Assembly (NCBI RefSeq): GCF_014639235.1
Contig: NZ_BMFU01000001.1
Location: forward strand, 806,001-870,000
DNA from: Paenibacillus silvae
GTDB lineage: Bacteria; Bacillota; Bacilli; Paenibacillales; Paenibacillaceae
Length of the DNA stretch: 64,000 nucleotides
Direction of reading: 5' to 3'
Shown: piece after piece, positions 26,106-35,051 of the stretch
Position numbering within the stretch: position 1 is the stretch's first letter
Layout: the number at the start of each line of letters is the position of its first letter
Program-made: the position numbers and the translations under genes
The notes under the pieces: generated by a model
The model's database searches: none
The model's input: the letters and a program-made list of their open reading frames with translations, nothing else
What the model was told of the DNA's origin: nothing

Positions 26106-27233
26106 CTAGATCAAGGAAGGACGAATCTGCACCCGAATCCCTTTTGGAACATGAACCGCAATCAGAGCGCCCTGGTCTCCGTTCACCTTGATCCAGCCCA
26201 GTCCAGAGATAAATACATCCGACTGGCTGCCGCGTTTAATCCGGAATTCATGTCTGGTCCATTCCGGCATCTCAGCCGCGTTCTCCCGTGTTGGCGGCGT
26301 CAGCAATTCTCCCAGATGGTCAAGATACAGGTCGTCGGCTCGTTCCAGCTTCGTCCGATGAATGTTCAGCGCCGTGCTGATAAAACAAGTGAACGACTGA
26401 CGATCGCCTTCAATAAAGTCAAAGCGGGCCATTCCACCAAAGAACAACGTCTGGCCAGCATTCAATTGATATACCGCAGGTTTAAGCGGTTTCTCTGGCA
26501 TAATGGCAGCCAGATCCTTACGCGATACAATCTCGCTGAATCTCCATGGGTACACGATTCCCGGTGTATCAATGATCGCTTTTCCATCATCCAGCGGAAT
26601 ATTGACCATATCCAGCGTTGTTCCCGGATAACGTGAGGTTGTGAGCTCCTGCTCCAGATCACTGTAATCTCGAATCAAACGATTGATCAGTGTAGATTTA
26701 CCTACATTCGTTCCGCCGACCACATATACATCCCGATCACCGCGATACGTGCCAACCAGTTCAAGCAGACGATCGAAGCCCTGATTTTGCTTGGCACTGC
26801 AGAGGACCACATCTACCGTGCGCAAACCTTGTTCCTTCGCCTGCTTCTGCACCCAGTTGCGAACCTTGTTCCAGTTGGTCACTTTAGGCAGCAAGTCCGT
26901 TTTGTTTACAGCAAGCAGCACGGGATTGTTTCCAACGAAGCGCTGCAACCCTGAAATAATACTGCCGTCAAAATCAAACAAATCAACGATATGAATGACG
27001 AGTGCATCCTTATCCCCGATTTTGCTGAGCAGAGCCAGAAACTCGTCCTGATCCACCGTAACAGATGATGACTCATTATAATTTTTGATACGGAAGCAGC
27101 GCTGGCAGATGACCGGTTCACGATCAAGTGCTTTCTCAGGGATAAATCCGGGCAATTCCGGATTTTCCGTTTGCAGATGCACGCCGCATCCACTGCATCT
27201 TACGGCAATATTGCCGTTATGCGGTTCTGTCAT
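26106..27233 (-). CDS. yqeH: Ribosome biogenesis GTPase YqeH
   Basis: YqeH is a circularly permuted GTPase needed for 30S subunit assembly. The 375-residue protein has an N-terminal zinc finger (CSGCGVH and CQRCFRI), then the permuted G motifs: G4 NKTDLLPK precedes G1 GGTNVGKSTLINRL, G2/G3 DTPGIVYPW follows. The C-terminal RNA-binding region has INVHRT-like ALNIHRTKLERAD. Start ATG 27233 overlaps the yqeG stop as ATGA. Confidence 0.97.
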   Translation of the reverse strand: MTEPHNGNIAVRCSGCGVHLQTENPELPGFIPEKALDREPVICQRCFRIKNYNESSSVTVDQDEFLALLSKIGDKDALVIHIVDLFDFDGSIISGLQRFVGNNPVLLAVNKTDLLPKVTNWNKVRNWVQKQAKEQGLRTVDVVLCSAKQNQGFDRLLELVGTYRGDRDVYVVGGTNVGKSTLINRLIRDYSDLEQELTTSRYPGTTLDMVNIPLDDGKAIIDTPGIVYPWRFSEIVSRKDLAAIMPEKPLKPAVYQLNAGQTLFFGGMARFDFIEGDRQSFTCFISTALNIHRTKLERADDLYLDHLGELLTPPTRENAAEMPEWTRHEFRIKRGSQSDVFISGLGWIKVNGDQGALIAVHVPKGIRVQIRPSLI

Positions 27234-27757
27234 TTCTTCTTTTCCTCCTCGAGCCATAAGCCTTTCTTACGCAAACTTGACAGAGCAATCCGTTCTACTC
27301 TCCGATTAAAACGGGTCATAAAGCCCTCATCTCCGATGGAGATCGGCAGCACCAGAACCGTATACAGTCCAAGTCTGTTGCCTCCATACACGTCAGTGAG
27401 CATCTGATCCCCCACAACAATGGTCTTTTCGGGAGTAAGCTCCATCATTCGCATTGCTTTACGAAACGGTACATTCGATGGTTTGCGTGCACTATGCACA
27501 AACTGGATATCCAGCGGAGTCGCAAACAGGGATACACGATTCAGATTGTTATTGGACACAATCATCAGCTTGAATCCTACCTCTTTAACACGCGCGAACC
27601 ATTCGATCAATTCGGGTGTAGCATCGGGTGCTTTGGCTCCAACAAGCGTATTATCCAGGTCAGTTATAATTCCACGATACCCTTGAGCGTACAGTTCTTC
27701 CAAATTGATGTCAAAAACTGTGTCTACACGCAGCTTGGGCAATAACATTTTAAACAA
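27230..27757 (-). CDS. yqeG: HAD phosphatase YqeG
   Basis: A 175-residue HAD subfamily IIIA phosphatase, probably acting on phosphatidylglycerophosphate or a related phosphate ester. Motif I is IITDLDNTLVGA, motif II MIVSNNN, and motif III/IV VVGDQMLTDVYGGNR. The start is uncertain: TTG 27757 is 6-8 bases from GAGGTGA and fits best, while ATG 27748 is 15 bases away. First gene of the yqeG-yqeM operon. Confidence 0.93.
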   Translation of the reverse strand: MFKMLLPKLRVDTVFDINLEELYAQGYRGIITDLDNTLVGAKAPDATPELIEWFARVKEVGFKLMIVSNNNLNRVSLFATPLDIQFVHSARKPSNVPFRKAMRMMELTPEKTIVVGDQMLTDVYGGNRLGLYTVLVLPISIGDEGFMTRFNRRVERIALSSLRKKGLWLEEEKKK

Positions 27758-27841
27758 AGAAGTCACCTCAGTTTCATACGACACACTATATCACAAATCC
27801 GTCTTTCCTGAAAATGCAAACTGCCTTTATCGCCAGGAAAA

Positions 27842-27878
27842 AAGGAAAAACGGGACGGGCACTGTTATGCCCGTTCCG
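27842..27878 (-). terminator. Terminator of the MoxR-DUF58-transglutaminase operon
   Basis: CGGAACGGGCA and TGCCCGTCCCG form an 11-bp stem with one G-U pair around TAACAG on the minus strand, followed by a run of T. It overlaps the transglutaminase stop codon. Confidence 0.85.
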
Positions 27879-30078
27879 CTTTCAGTTCCTTCCGCAGCCT
27901 CAGGGCCGCCTGATACACAACCTTCCAGTCATCGGCCGTTACTGTTGCCGGACTGTAACGTGTCTGTTCAAACTTCATCAGCAGCTCTTCCAATGTGCCC
28001 CGAGCTGACGGTCTGACCTGGCTCCAGCGAGTTACGGACTCACGCAGCGTTTCGTCACCACTACGCGTCAAGCCCTGCCGTCTTGCGTAACGAATCCAGC
28101 GCTCTGTCTCAGCCAGTACCTTCTGTTCCGGTGTCAGCGGCTTGCCTGTTCGCAGGCGAAGCAGAAGGAATCGCAGGGACAGACGATTGCGCCAGAACAT
28201 GTAAGCGACCCACAACACAATGACAGCACCCGCAGCCCAGATAACAAAAGCAGGGATTGCGGCTGTTGTCTGTTCAGGAGCCTGTGTTTTGGTCTCTTCC
28301 TGAATCGGCTCTTCCTCCGGCTGCTCCTCGGGCTGATCCACAGACTGCACATCCGGCGTCTCGGTCAACAGCGGCATGTCAAAGCCAGGTGTTGCTTCAA
28401 CCGGAATCCATCCATATTCGCCAAAGTACACTTCAGCCCAAGAGTGGGCATCTGCATTCGTTACGGTGTAGGTTGTCTCAATAGGTGCGCCAGGCTGGCG
28501 AGGTGCCTGCATGTCCGAGTTCAGGGACATCTGTCCAGGCGCGTACCCTTTAACCCATCTTGCCGGAATACCTTCCGAGCGTGCCATCATCACAAGTGCA
28601 GTGGAAAAGTAGTCACAGTATCCTTCACGAATATCAAACAGGAAACCTTCGACAAAATCATTGCTCACTTTCCGGGACAGATCCGGATTGTTTGTGTAAT
28701 TGAAATTTTGTTGTAAATAGTTTTGCAGTAATGCCACTTTTTCATACGGCGTATTTGCAGATGCTGTAACCTCTGCTGCAAGATCCTTCACTCGCTCAGG
28801 GAAGCGGGACGGCAGCTGCAAATATTGATCGTCGGCCGGGTTGCTTGAATACAAAGCGTCGGCTGTATTGGTGCGCAGTTCATCCTCAACAATGATCGGC
28901 ACTTCGGACACAATAGTGTAGTTTTTCGGATACTGCGGCTGCTGACGTGTGGTTACTACATGTAATTCAGCCTGATCCGCATTCCACAACATCCGCCCCG
29001 CTCTCTCTTCTCCGTTCACCGAGATGACCTGGGATATGGAATACGATCCAAACAGAATCGGATATACGTTGTCGTTCAGCATTGTCACTTTTTGCGTGAC
29101 CTGCTTGGTTTTCACTTTTCCGGCCTGATTATTCTCCAGCTTCTGATCGGCCTCCACATTATCCATCGATACACGTCCGGGCTCATCCCAGCCTGTTCCG
29201 GTATATTCCGAGCGCGTCTCACCGCGCCAGTAGCCCCGGTCGCTTGTTGTTACGGACATGACAGGGGTGTAGTCAAAATTAAAGCCCCCGCCAAGCTTGT
29301 TGTCCTCACGGCTGTAGCCGGATTCTGTTGCAGTCGGAATATCCAGCACACCGTTACCCGCTTGGGTAGAGGAAGTACCGGTGTAATTCCGCCAAGCGGT
29401 ATACGGATCTGTCAAGGTAGGCGGAACTTCCGGCATGTTCACACTGGCTACAATAATTAATGAAAAAATGATAGCGATATTCGCCAGTATTTTGTAAGGA
29501 TGCCGTATCATTCGTTTCCAGCCCTGCGGATATTGCAGCTGATAATTACGGAAGTGCTGACATACAAGCCAGCCCATGCCCGCAAACATCACCCAGGCAA
29601 TCTCTCCCCAAAGCGGAATTTGAGTGTACGAATCCAGAATGCCCAAGGATATAATATTAACGCCAAGGAACACAAGGATACGTTTGGTTGAAGTCACAAG
29701 TCGAAGCGCAGCTTCAAGCATCACCCAGGCACATAAGGAAAACCAGATATATGGCGGCAAATGCAAAATGAATTGCTCGATCCGTTCGGTTAAAGTACCG
29801 AAGGGGATATATACCATGTAATCAATCAACGTTTTATGCAAAATATACAGGACTGCAGCAGCCTTGATTATGGTTCGATACAGCATTTTAAAGGGAAGCA
29901 CAACCTCCAGAATGCTCACCGCCGCCAGTGTCCACAGTACCAGCGAAGTGGTCTCTGTATACCACGATTCCTGTGTAAACGATATCCACTGCAGCGCAAT
30001 CAGAAATATCCAGAGCAGCGATGCTGCATTGTACCAGGATCTTTTCATACCCGGACTTTCGTTTCCTCTGGCGTTCAT
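27865..30078 (-). CDS. Membrane transglutaminase-like protein (TgpA family)
   Basis: A 737-residue membrane protein with five to six N-terminal hydrophobic segments (about 10-190), an external transglutaminase-like domain, and one late membrane helix (about 630-650) before a cytoplasmic DUF4129 tail. The catalytic cysteine is in REGYCDYFSTALVMMAR, the histidine in DAHSWAEVYF and the acid in PVEATPG. TgpA-type proteins may hydrolyse or cross-link proteins or peptides outside the cell; the exact substrate is unknown. The start ATG 30078 overlaps the stop of the upstream DUF58 gene (ATGA) and has GGGAGGAGG nearby. MoxR, DUF58 and TgpA often occur together. Confidence 0.92.
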   Translation of the reverse strand: MNARGNESPGMKRSWYNAASLLWIFLIALQWISFTQESWYTETTSLVLWTLAAVSILEVVLPFKMLYRTIIKAAAVLYILHKTLIDYMVYIPFGTLTERIEQFILHLPPYIWFSLCAWVMLEAALRLVTSTKRILVFLGVNIISLGILDSYTQIPLWGEIAWVMFAGMGWLVCQHFRNYQLQYPQGWKRMIRHPYKILANIAIIFSLIIVASVNMPEVPPTLTDPYTAWRNYTGTSSTQAGNGVLDIPTATESGYSREDNKLGGGFNFDYTPVMSVTTSDRGYWRGETRSEYTGTGWDEPGRVSMDNVEADQKLENNQAGKVKTKQVTQKVTMLNDNVYPILFGSYSISQVISVNGEERAGRMLWNADQAELHVVTTRQQPQYPKNYTIVSEVPIIVEDELRTNTADALYSSNPADDQYLQLPSRFPERVKDLAAEVTASANTPYEKVALLQNYLQQNFNYTNNPDLSRKVSNDFVEGFLFDIREGYCDYFSTALVMMARSEGIPARWVKGYAPGQMSLNSDMQAPRQPGAPIETTYTVTNADAHSWAEVYFGEYGWIPVEATPGFDMPLLTETPDVQSVDQPEEQPEEEPIQEETKTQAPEQTTAAIPAFVIWAAGAVIVLWVAYMFWRNRLSLRFLLLRLRTGKPLTPEQKVLAETERWIRYARRQGLTRSGDETLRESVTRWSQVRPSARGTLEELLMKFEQTRYSPATVTADDWKVVYQAALRLRKELKAERA

Positions 30079-31322
30079 ACCGAACCTCCTCCCATCACTG
30101 TAGGAAGCTCCTGCAGATGGGCAACGGTAAATGATCTCGTGCCCCGTCCGCGCAGCATGGCATTCCATTCGGAACTCCGCCGTGATTCCGCAGGGTCAAT
30201 CAATATATGACATGGAGTCATCCCGCGAGTATCCGCCCAGCGGAGCAGCTCCAGGATTTTGTCATCCTTTTGGGGAGAAACCACAACAAAGTAAGCTCCT
30301 TGCGGGAACTGTCTTGCTATTTTCTCCACTCCTGGCAGCAGGGATTGATCCTGTCCGTTATCCTGAATATCCACCAGATGATGGATCATCTTCTGACGTT
30401 CGATCAAGCTTTCACTCGGAGGCATGAAGCAAGGCTCTTCAGACAGGGTTAACAACCCCATCCCCATGCGTTCCCTTGTACCGTACTCCAGCAGAGAGGC
30501 TGTCGTAGAAACAGCGAGCTCGAACGCTTCCCCATGCGGATAACTGCCTGCCATAGCGTCCAGCACCAGGATTGTTTTGGGTACTGACTCATGCTCGAAC
30601 TCTTTCGACTTCCAGTTGCCTGTTTTGGCTGTAGCATTCCAGTGGATACGAGACAGACGATCCCCGTAAACATAATCACGCACACCGTTAATCTGTGTTG
30701 TTTCCCTGCGTGAACGAGTCAAGGCTGTCTGCGGACCCGATAAACGAGACTTGCGGTCGTATAGCTGCCAGTATGGAATAAATACCGTTCGAGGAAGTAC
30801 ACGGAACTCCCCGCTCGCCTTGAAGGTTCCCCGATGTTCAATCAGACCGAAGATATCCTCGCTGGCACATTCGGTATCGGAAAAAACATATTTCCCCCGC
30901 TCCAGCGGCGGAGTTTGAAAAGAAAGCTCCCCATGTCCGCGCATACTCGGAATAAGGCTTTCTTTAAAGGACCACGATTCTCCATTATGCCGATGCAGCA
31001 TCTCGCGTACGACGACATAAGGAAGTGGAAGAAATCCGGGAATCGTCAGGCTGAGCTGCACCTGAACCTGATCACCAGCATGAAGCAGCTCCTCGTGATT
31101 ATGGCCGGAGGACAACCTGCGAACGCCTCTAGTCCGTTTGACGCCACTGAATCCGGCAATCGCCAGATACAGGCAGAGCAGCGTCACCATGGACAGCAGC
31201 ATAAGCGAGGTCTTTCCTCCCTGGAACAACACATACGCGAGACAGCACATCCACACCATTGCGATGCCCCATACGCGTGGGTGGCGCAGGCCTCGATTGA
31301 CAGTTGTCAAAAGCGGTCTCAT
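30075..31322 (-). CDS. DUF58 (von Willebrand-like) membrane protein
   Basis: A 415-residue protein with two N-terminal membrane segments (about 17-58) and the DUF58 core, seen as REYVYGD-type RDYVYGDRLSRIHWNATA and TILVLDAMAGSYPHG, which resembles a von Willebrand A metal site. These proteins work with MoxR ATPases, possibly in complex assembly or chaperone activity. Its ATG (31322) follows the MoxR stop by only 3 bases, after a TTG that also could start. There is no strong ribosome binding site, so it probably depends on coupling. Confidence 0.9.
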   Translation of the reverse strand: MRPLLTTVNRGLRHPRVWGIAMVWMCCLAYVLFQGGKTSLMLLSMVTLLCLYLAIAGFSGVKRTRGVRRLSSGHNHEELLHAGDQVQVQLSLTIPGFLPLPYVVVREMLHRHNGESWSFKESLIPSMRGHGELSFQTPPLERGKYVFSDTECASEDIFGLIEHRGTFKASGEFRVLPRTVFIPYWQLYDRKSRLSGPQTALTRSRRETTQINGVRDYVYGDRLSRIHWNATAKTGNWKSKEFEHESVPKTILVLDAMAGSYPHGEAFELAVSTTASLLEYGTRERMGMGLLTLSEEPCFMPPSESLIERQKMIHHLVDIQDNGQDQSLLPGVEKIARQFPQGAYFVVVSPQKDDKILELLRWADTRGMTPCHILIDPAESRRSSEWNAMLRGRGTRSFTVAHLQELPTVMGGGSV

Positions 31323-31325
31323 CAA

Positions 31326-32282
31326 TTATTGCCCCATGGACACAGGCACACGAACCTGCTGTAAAACCGAATTGAGAACAGCCTCTGAGCTCATGCTGTC
31401 CAGTCTGGACTCAGGACGAAGCACGATACGATGAGAAATAACATACGGAGCCATCGTTTTGACATCATCCGGCAGTACGTAGTCTCGCTCCTGCAGGAAG
31501 GCAAAGGCTTTCACAGCCATCATGAAGGAAATAGCAGCCCGCGGGCTTGCACCCAGGAGTACAGACGGATGTGAGCGCGTGTGACGAACTACGTCCAGCA
31601 AATAGTCCACCACCGGATCACCAATAAACACTTCTTTTATCTCCTGCTGAATCGCCGAGATTTGATCCATATGCGTTACCGATGTCAGCCGATCTACCGG
31701 CTGCCCGGATTGATGCTGCTTGAGCAGCGTTTTCTCAATATCCTTGTCAGGATAACCCAGGCTGATCTTTAACATAAACCGGTCAAGCTGTGCTTCAGGC
31801 AGTGTATACGTGCCCTCAAAATCAATCGGATTCTGGGTTGCACAGAGCATGAACGGATGAGGAAGATCATACGTGTCTCCATCCACGGTCACACTGCGCT
31901 CCTCCATCACTTCGAGCAGCGCGGACTGTGTTTTGGTTGTGGCACGGTTAATTTCGTCCGCCAGCAAAATATTGGTCATGACAGGGCCAGGCCGGAAATA
32001 GAAACGCTCATCCTTTGGATGAAACACCGATACTCCCGTAATATCACTTGGTAAAATATCAGGATTACATTGAATACGCCGGTATTCACCGCGCATGGAT
32101 TTGGATAGTGCCTTGATTAACTGAGTTTTGCCCGTTCCCGGTACGTCTTCAATCAGAACGTGCCCGCCTGCAAGCAAAGCAGTGAGTAAAAGTTGAATCT
32201 CAAAGGACTTCCCCATAATGCAGGACTCCAGATTCGAACGAACTGCAGATATAATTTGGATCGACTCTTTGCGCACAGGCAT
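31326..32282 (-). CDS. MoxR-family AAA+ ATPase
   Basis: A 318-residue ATPase of the MoxR/RavA group. It shows Walker A VLIEDVPGTGKTQLIKAL, Walker B ILLADEINRA, sensor 1 LCATQNPID with GTYTLPEAQLDRF, and the sensor 2 LLGASPRAAISF. MoxR ATPases are thought to act as chaperones for partner complexes, here the DUF58 and transglutaminase proteins. Start ATG 32282 with AGGAGG 8 bases upstream; the frame continues to 32351 but lacks a site. First gene of a three-gene operon. Confidence 0.95.
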   Translation of the reverse strand: MPVRKESIQIISAVRSNLESCIMGKSFEIQLLLTALLAGGHVLIEDVPGTGKTQLIKALSKSMRGEYRRIQCNPDILPSDITGVSVFHPKDERFYFRPGPVMTNILLADEINRATTKTQSALLEVMEERSVTVDGDTYDLPHPFMLCATQNPIDFEGTYTLPEAQLDRFMLKISLGYPDKDIEKTLLKQHQSGQPVDRLTSVTHMDQISAIQQEIKEVFIGDPVVDYLLDVVRHTRSHPSVLLGASPRAAISFMMAVKAFAFLQERDYVLPDDVKTMAPYVISHRIVLRPESRLDSMSSEAVLNSVLQQVRVPVSMGQ

Positions 32283-32411
32283 GTGGTCTAACCTCCTAAA
32301 CAAGCATACAGATTTCCTTTTATTGTACATGATCCGGGGGCACGAGTACACTCGAAGCAGCTCACAATTTGTTTCCAGCCGTCATATACAACGCAGTTCA
32401 TGCATAAATAC

Positions 32412-32444
32412 GACAAAAAAGCCCCGGATAAAATCTATCCGAAG
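32412..32444 (-). terminator. Terminator of the spoVA operon
   Basis: On the minus strand CTTCGGATA pairs with TATCCGGGG (two G-U pairs) around GATTT, followed by CTTTTTT. It lies just after the spoVAE stop. Confidence 0.85.
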
Positions 32445-32465
32445 CCCCTGCATATTTTAAAAAAT

Positions 32466-32816
32466 TTAACCTTTAGGTCGAACAACGAGCGCCGCGAGAA
32501 AAGAAAATATAATCGCTGACGATATCCCGGCAGCGGTCAGATCGAAAATACCTGTGATTACACCGATCCAGCCCTCTTTTTCAAGTTCGGTTAAAGCACC
32601 GTGTACAAGGGAATTGCCAAAACTCGTAATTGGTATGGATGCACCTGCACCAGCGAATTTCACCAGCGGATCATAGAGACCAACTGCATCGGCAACCGCT
32701 CCAGCGACCACAAGTGTACTCATCGTATGTGCGGGTGTCAGTTTTACCCCGTCCATCAGCAGCTGTCCAATGACACAGATCAGCCCCCCGACGATAAAAG
32801 CCCACAGAAATTGCAT
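32466..32816 (-). CDS. spoVAE: SpoVA membrane protein SpoVAE (AEb type)
   Basis: A 116-residue membrane protein of the SpoVAC/SpoVAEb family. SpoVA proteins form the inner-membrane channel that moves calcium dipicolinate into the forespore and out again at germination. Four hydrophobic segments are seen, with FIVGGLICVIGQLLMDG, AGAGASIPITSFGNSL and GIFDLTAAGISSAIIFSF. Start ATG 32816, 6 bases after GGAGGGGTGAA. It follows spoVAD by 4 bases. Confidence 0.95.
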   Translation of the reverse strand: MQFLWAFIVGGLICVIGQLLMDGVKLTPAHTMSTLVVAGAVADAVGLYDPLVKFAGAGASIPITSFGNSLVHGALTELEKEGWIGVITGIFDLTAAGISSAIIFSFLAALVVRPKG

Positions 32817-32820
32817 GTCT

Positions 32821-33837
32821 TCACCCCTCCTGTTCAATAGCTACAGCATGTGCGATACAAGGAATACTTTCACCCTGCTGATATGACAGCGGGGACAGCA
32901 GTGCGCCTGTTGCAACGACAAGCACCCTTTTCAGATCACCCTTCTGCATCCGATTCAGAATGTGACCATACGTAACGGTGGCCGAACACCCGCACCCGCT
33001 TCCACCAGCAACGACCTGCGGCTGATTCTCACGATCATAGATCATGAGTCCGCAATCATTAAAAACCGTCTGTTCCATCGGAATACCTTCTTTGTGCAGA
33101 AGTTCTTTGGTAATAGGCAGCCCGACAGAAGCCAGATCCCCTGTAACGATGAGATCATAGTATCCCGGCTCCAGACCGGTATCCCTGAAGTGAGAAATGA
33201 TGGTGTCCGCTGCTGCCGGGGCCATAGCTGCACCCATATTAAAAGGGTCTTTAATGCCCAAATCCATAATTCGGCCGATGGTCGCTTTAGCTACAACGGG
33301 CCCTTCACCTGTACGGGAGATAATCCCGCATCCAGACCCGGTTACGGTGTACTGCGCATAGGGAGGTTTCTGAGAGCCGTACTCTGTCGGATAACGAAAT
33401 TGCTTCTCTACGGTACAATTGTGGCTCACCGTACCTGCGAGCACATAATCGCCTGCCCCGGAATCCACGATCATGGAAGCCAGTGCAAGTGTCTCCATCG
33501 AGGTAGAACAAGCTCCAAACACCCCGAGATACGGAGCCCCGAGCTGTCTTGCAGAGAAAGAACTGCTGATAATCTGGTTCATCAAATCTCCGCCAACAAA
33601 ATAATGCAGTTCTTCCTTGGTTTTATTCGCGTTAATAAGCGCGAGCTGGGAGGCTTGCTCGAGTAATTTTCGCTCCGCTTTTTCCCACGTTTTCTCCCCA
33701 ATCTCGAGGTTGTCATACACATAGTCAAAATCGGAGGCTAACGGTCCCTGGCCTTCATCGGGCCCCACCACGGTTGCTCTGCCTATAATGCGCGGCTGAT
33801 GATCATACTCCCACGTCTGACGCCCCAGCCGTTTCAT
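32821..33837 (-). CDS. spoVAD: Stage V sporulation protein AD
   Basis: A 338-residue thiolase-fold protein that binds dipicolinic acid and is a soluble part of the SpoVA channel. It shows GVFGACSTSMETLALAS (the thiolase-type cysteine loop), GSGCGIISRTGEGP and GGSGCGCSATVTYGHIL. Start ATG 33837 overlaps the spoVAC stop by 4 bases, with GGGGTGG upstream. Confidence 0.97.
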   Translation of the reverse strand: MKRLGRQTWEYDHQPRIIGRATVVGPDEGQGPLASDFDYVYDNLEIGEKTWEKAERKLLEQASQLALINANKTKEELHYFVGGDLMNQIISSSFSARQLGAPYLGVFGACSTSMETLALASMIVDSGAGDYVLAGTVSHNCTVEKQFRYPTEYGSQKPPYAQYTVTGSGCGIISRTGEGPVVAKATIGRIMDLGIKDPFNMGAAMAPAAADTIISHFRDTGLEPGYYDLIVTGDLASVGLPITKELLHKEGIPMEQTVFNDCGLMIYDRENQPQVVAGGSGCGCSATVTYGHILNRMQKGDLKRVLVVATGALLSPLSYQQGESIPCIAHAVAIEQEG

Positions 33838-34334
33838 AGGTGTCCACCCCCGAATCCAAGAAAGGCATACACGATCCCCACAATAAATGCGGCCACAACT
33901 CCAAACACAATGACTGAGCCGGCGAGCTTGAACATGTTTGCACCTACCCCCAACACCAGCCCTTCAGCGCGATGCTCCAGCGCAGCGGAGCACATGGAGT
34001 TAGCAAATCCGGTTACGGGGACAGCGGTGCCCGCTCCTGCCCACTGTGCAATTTTGTCGTACACACCGAGGCAAGTCAAAATAACCGAGATCAAAATCAT
34101 CACTGCCACGGTAGGGCTTGCAGCTTCCTTGGATGTCATGTCCATCCCCGCCATAAATGCCTCTTGAATCGCTTGTCCAATCAAACAAATCGTTCCCCCG
34201 ACAAAGAAAGCCTTGAGGCAGTTTTTGAAAATCGGTCGTGAAGGCTCATGTTTTTTGGCGACTTTCTTATACTCCTTCTCATCCATTGACAGTGATGAGG
34301 TTTTCTTTTTTCCAGTTGCAGATTGTACCGGCAA
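33834..34334 (-). CDS. spoVAC: Stage V sporulation protein AC
   Basis: A 166-residue inner-membrane protein with four to five hydrophobic segments (FFVGGTICLIGQAIQEAF, then AVMILISVILTCLGVYD, GAGTAVPVTGFANSMCSAAL). SpoVAC can act as a mechanosensitive channel for dipicolinate release. The start is TTG 34334, 8 bases after a perfect AAGGAGG; no ATG is in frame between them. First gene of a three-gene spoVAC-AD-AE unit, the short form of the spoVA operon. Confidence 0.95.
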   Translation of the reverse strand: MPVQSATGKKKTSSLSMDEKEYKKVAKKHEPSRPIFKNCLKAFFVGGTICLIGQAIQEAFMAGMDMTSKEAASPTVAVMILISVILTCLGVYDKIAQWAGAGTAVPVTGFANSMCSAALEHRAEGLVLGVGANMFKLAGSVIVFGVVAAFIVGIVYAFLGFGGGHL

Positions 34335-34466
34335 GCACAGGACCTCCTTTATGTGAATGTGGATTCAAACAGCTGTAGCTGATTGTCTATGTGTAATTTC
34401 TTTATTCATTATTTGTAAATTCCGGGCAGGTTATGTATCTTGCGAGCAACAGCATATAGTTTCCAT

Positions 34467-34513
34467 AATAGAAGCTTTTTAGATATTTCGAATAGAAGCT
34501 TTTTAGATATTTC
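34467..34513. repeat. 24-bp direct tandem repeat
   Basis: The unit AATAGAAGCTTTTTAGATAT plus TTCG occurs twice in a row (34467-34490, 34491-34513), the second copy lacking the last base. Slightly further right, GCTCACGAATaAggGGTTT and GCTCACGAATcAAAGGTTTT form an imperfect 27-base repeat. Both lie in non-coding DNA. Confidence 0.85.
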
Positions 34514-34616
34514 TGTGGTATGAAGCTTGGGGCACTTCATTCAATTATGGAAGGTTTGGATAAATTGCTCACGAATAAGGGGTTTGAGAATATGGCTCAC
34601 GAATCAAAGGTTTTGG

Positions 34617-34700
34617 TTATAAATAAAGAAGAATGATAACGAGCAAAATAAATAACACAATAAACAGCATCTTCTCATGACCTTCATCTGGAGGCTTCAT
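34617..34700 (-). CDS. Tiny single-span membrane protein (27 residues)
   Basis: The frame starts MKPPDEGHEK and then turns into one hydrophobic helix (MLFIVLFILLVIILLYL) to the end. AAGGAG lies 11 bases upstream of the ATG. An ATG in another frame sits between, as ATGAGATGA, giving only two codons and perhaps a coupling start. The shape, a short polar head and one helix, resembles YjcZ-type sporulation proteins of Bacillales, but without their glycine-rich front; no firm family call. Location beside spoVA suits a spore role. Confidence 0.5.
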   Translation of the reverse strand: MKPPDEGHEKMLFIVLFILLVIILLYL

Positions 34701-34967
34701 CTCATATTCAACTCCTTTCCTAATCATCTCATATTCAAATCATTCCTTATAAAACAAACGTTTTGAAGAATATCCTCTGGAAAAAGCGACAGGGTTCCCT
34801 TTATCCAAGTATATTCACAACATCATGCTCAGGATTAAGACGAAAGCGGAGACAAGGTGCATGAAACTGGCGTGATCATCTAATAACATGCCTGAAAAAC
34901 GTAATATAATCATGGACAATCACTTGTACAAGGTTCATACTAGATTGTGACCAGTGGTTAATAACAA

Positions 34968-35022
34968 GTCCTTAATATTTATAAGGACATCAGGCCAGTA
35001 GCCGTTCTGCTGAGCCCTGATC
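34968..35022 (+). promoter_or_regulatory. Inverted repeat and stem-loop before the M42 peptidase gene
   Basis: GTCCTTAATATTTATAAGGAC (34968-34988) is a perfect 7-bp inverted repeat with a 7-base AT centre. Immediately after it, ATCAGG and CCTGAT (about 34989 and 35017) can close a second stem. They could be an operator and a leader hairpin; function unknown. Confidence 0.4.
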
Positions 35023-35051
35023 TACATACCCAACAGAGGAGTTGTTTGCAC

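Larger units (their letters stand above)
34335..35051. other. Long intergenic region between spoVAC and the M42 peptidase
   Basis: Of these 717 bases, only the 27-residue open frame at 34617-34700 looks coding. The region also has a 24-bp tandem repeat (34467-34513), an imperfect GCTCACGAAT repeat (34567 and 34594), and an inverted repeat with a following stem-loop in front of the peptidase gene. The upstream part is AT-rich and must carry the spoVA promoter, but I could not find a convincing sigma-G pair there. Confidence 0.55.

Noticed and set aside
32962..33666. Plus-strand open frame (234 codons) opposite spoVAD
   Set aside because: Shadow of a confirmed gene on the other strand, no ribosome binding site or motif.
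34381..34440. Sigma-G promoter for spoVAC
   Set aside because: A TGAATA sequence is present on the minus strand, but no matching -10 lies 17-18 bases away; spoVA genes should have one, so the true site remains unfound.
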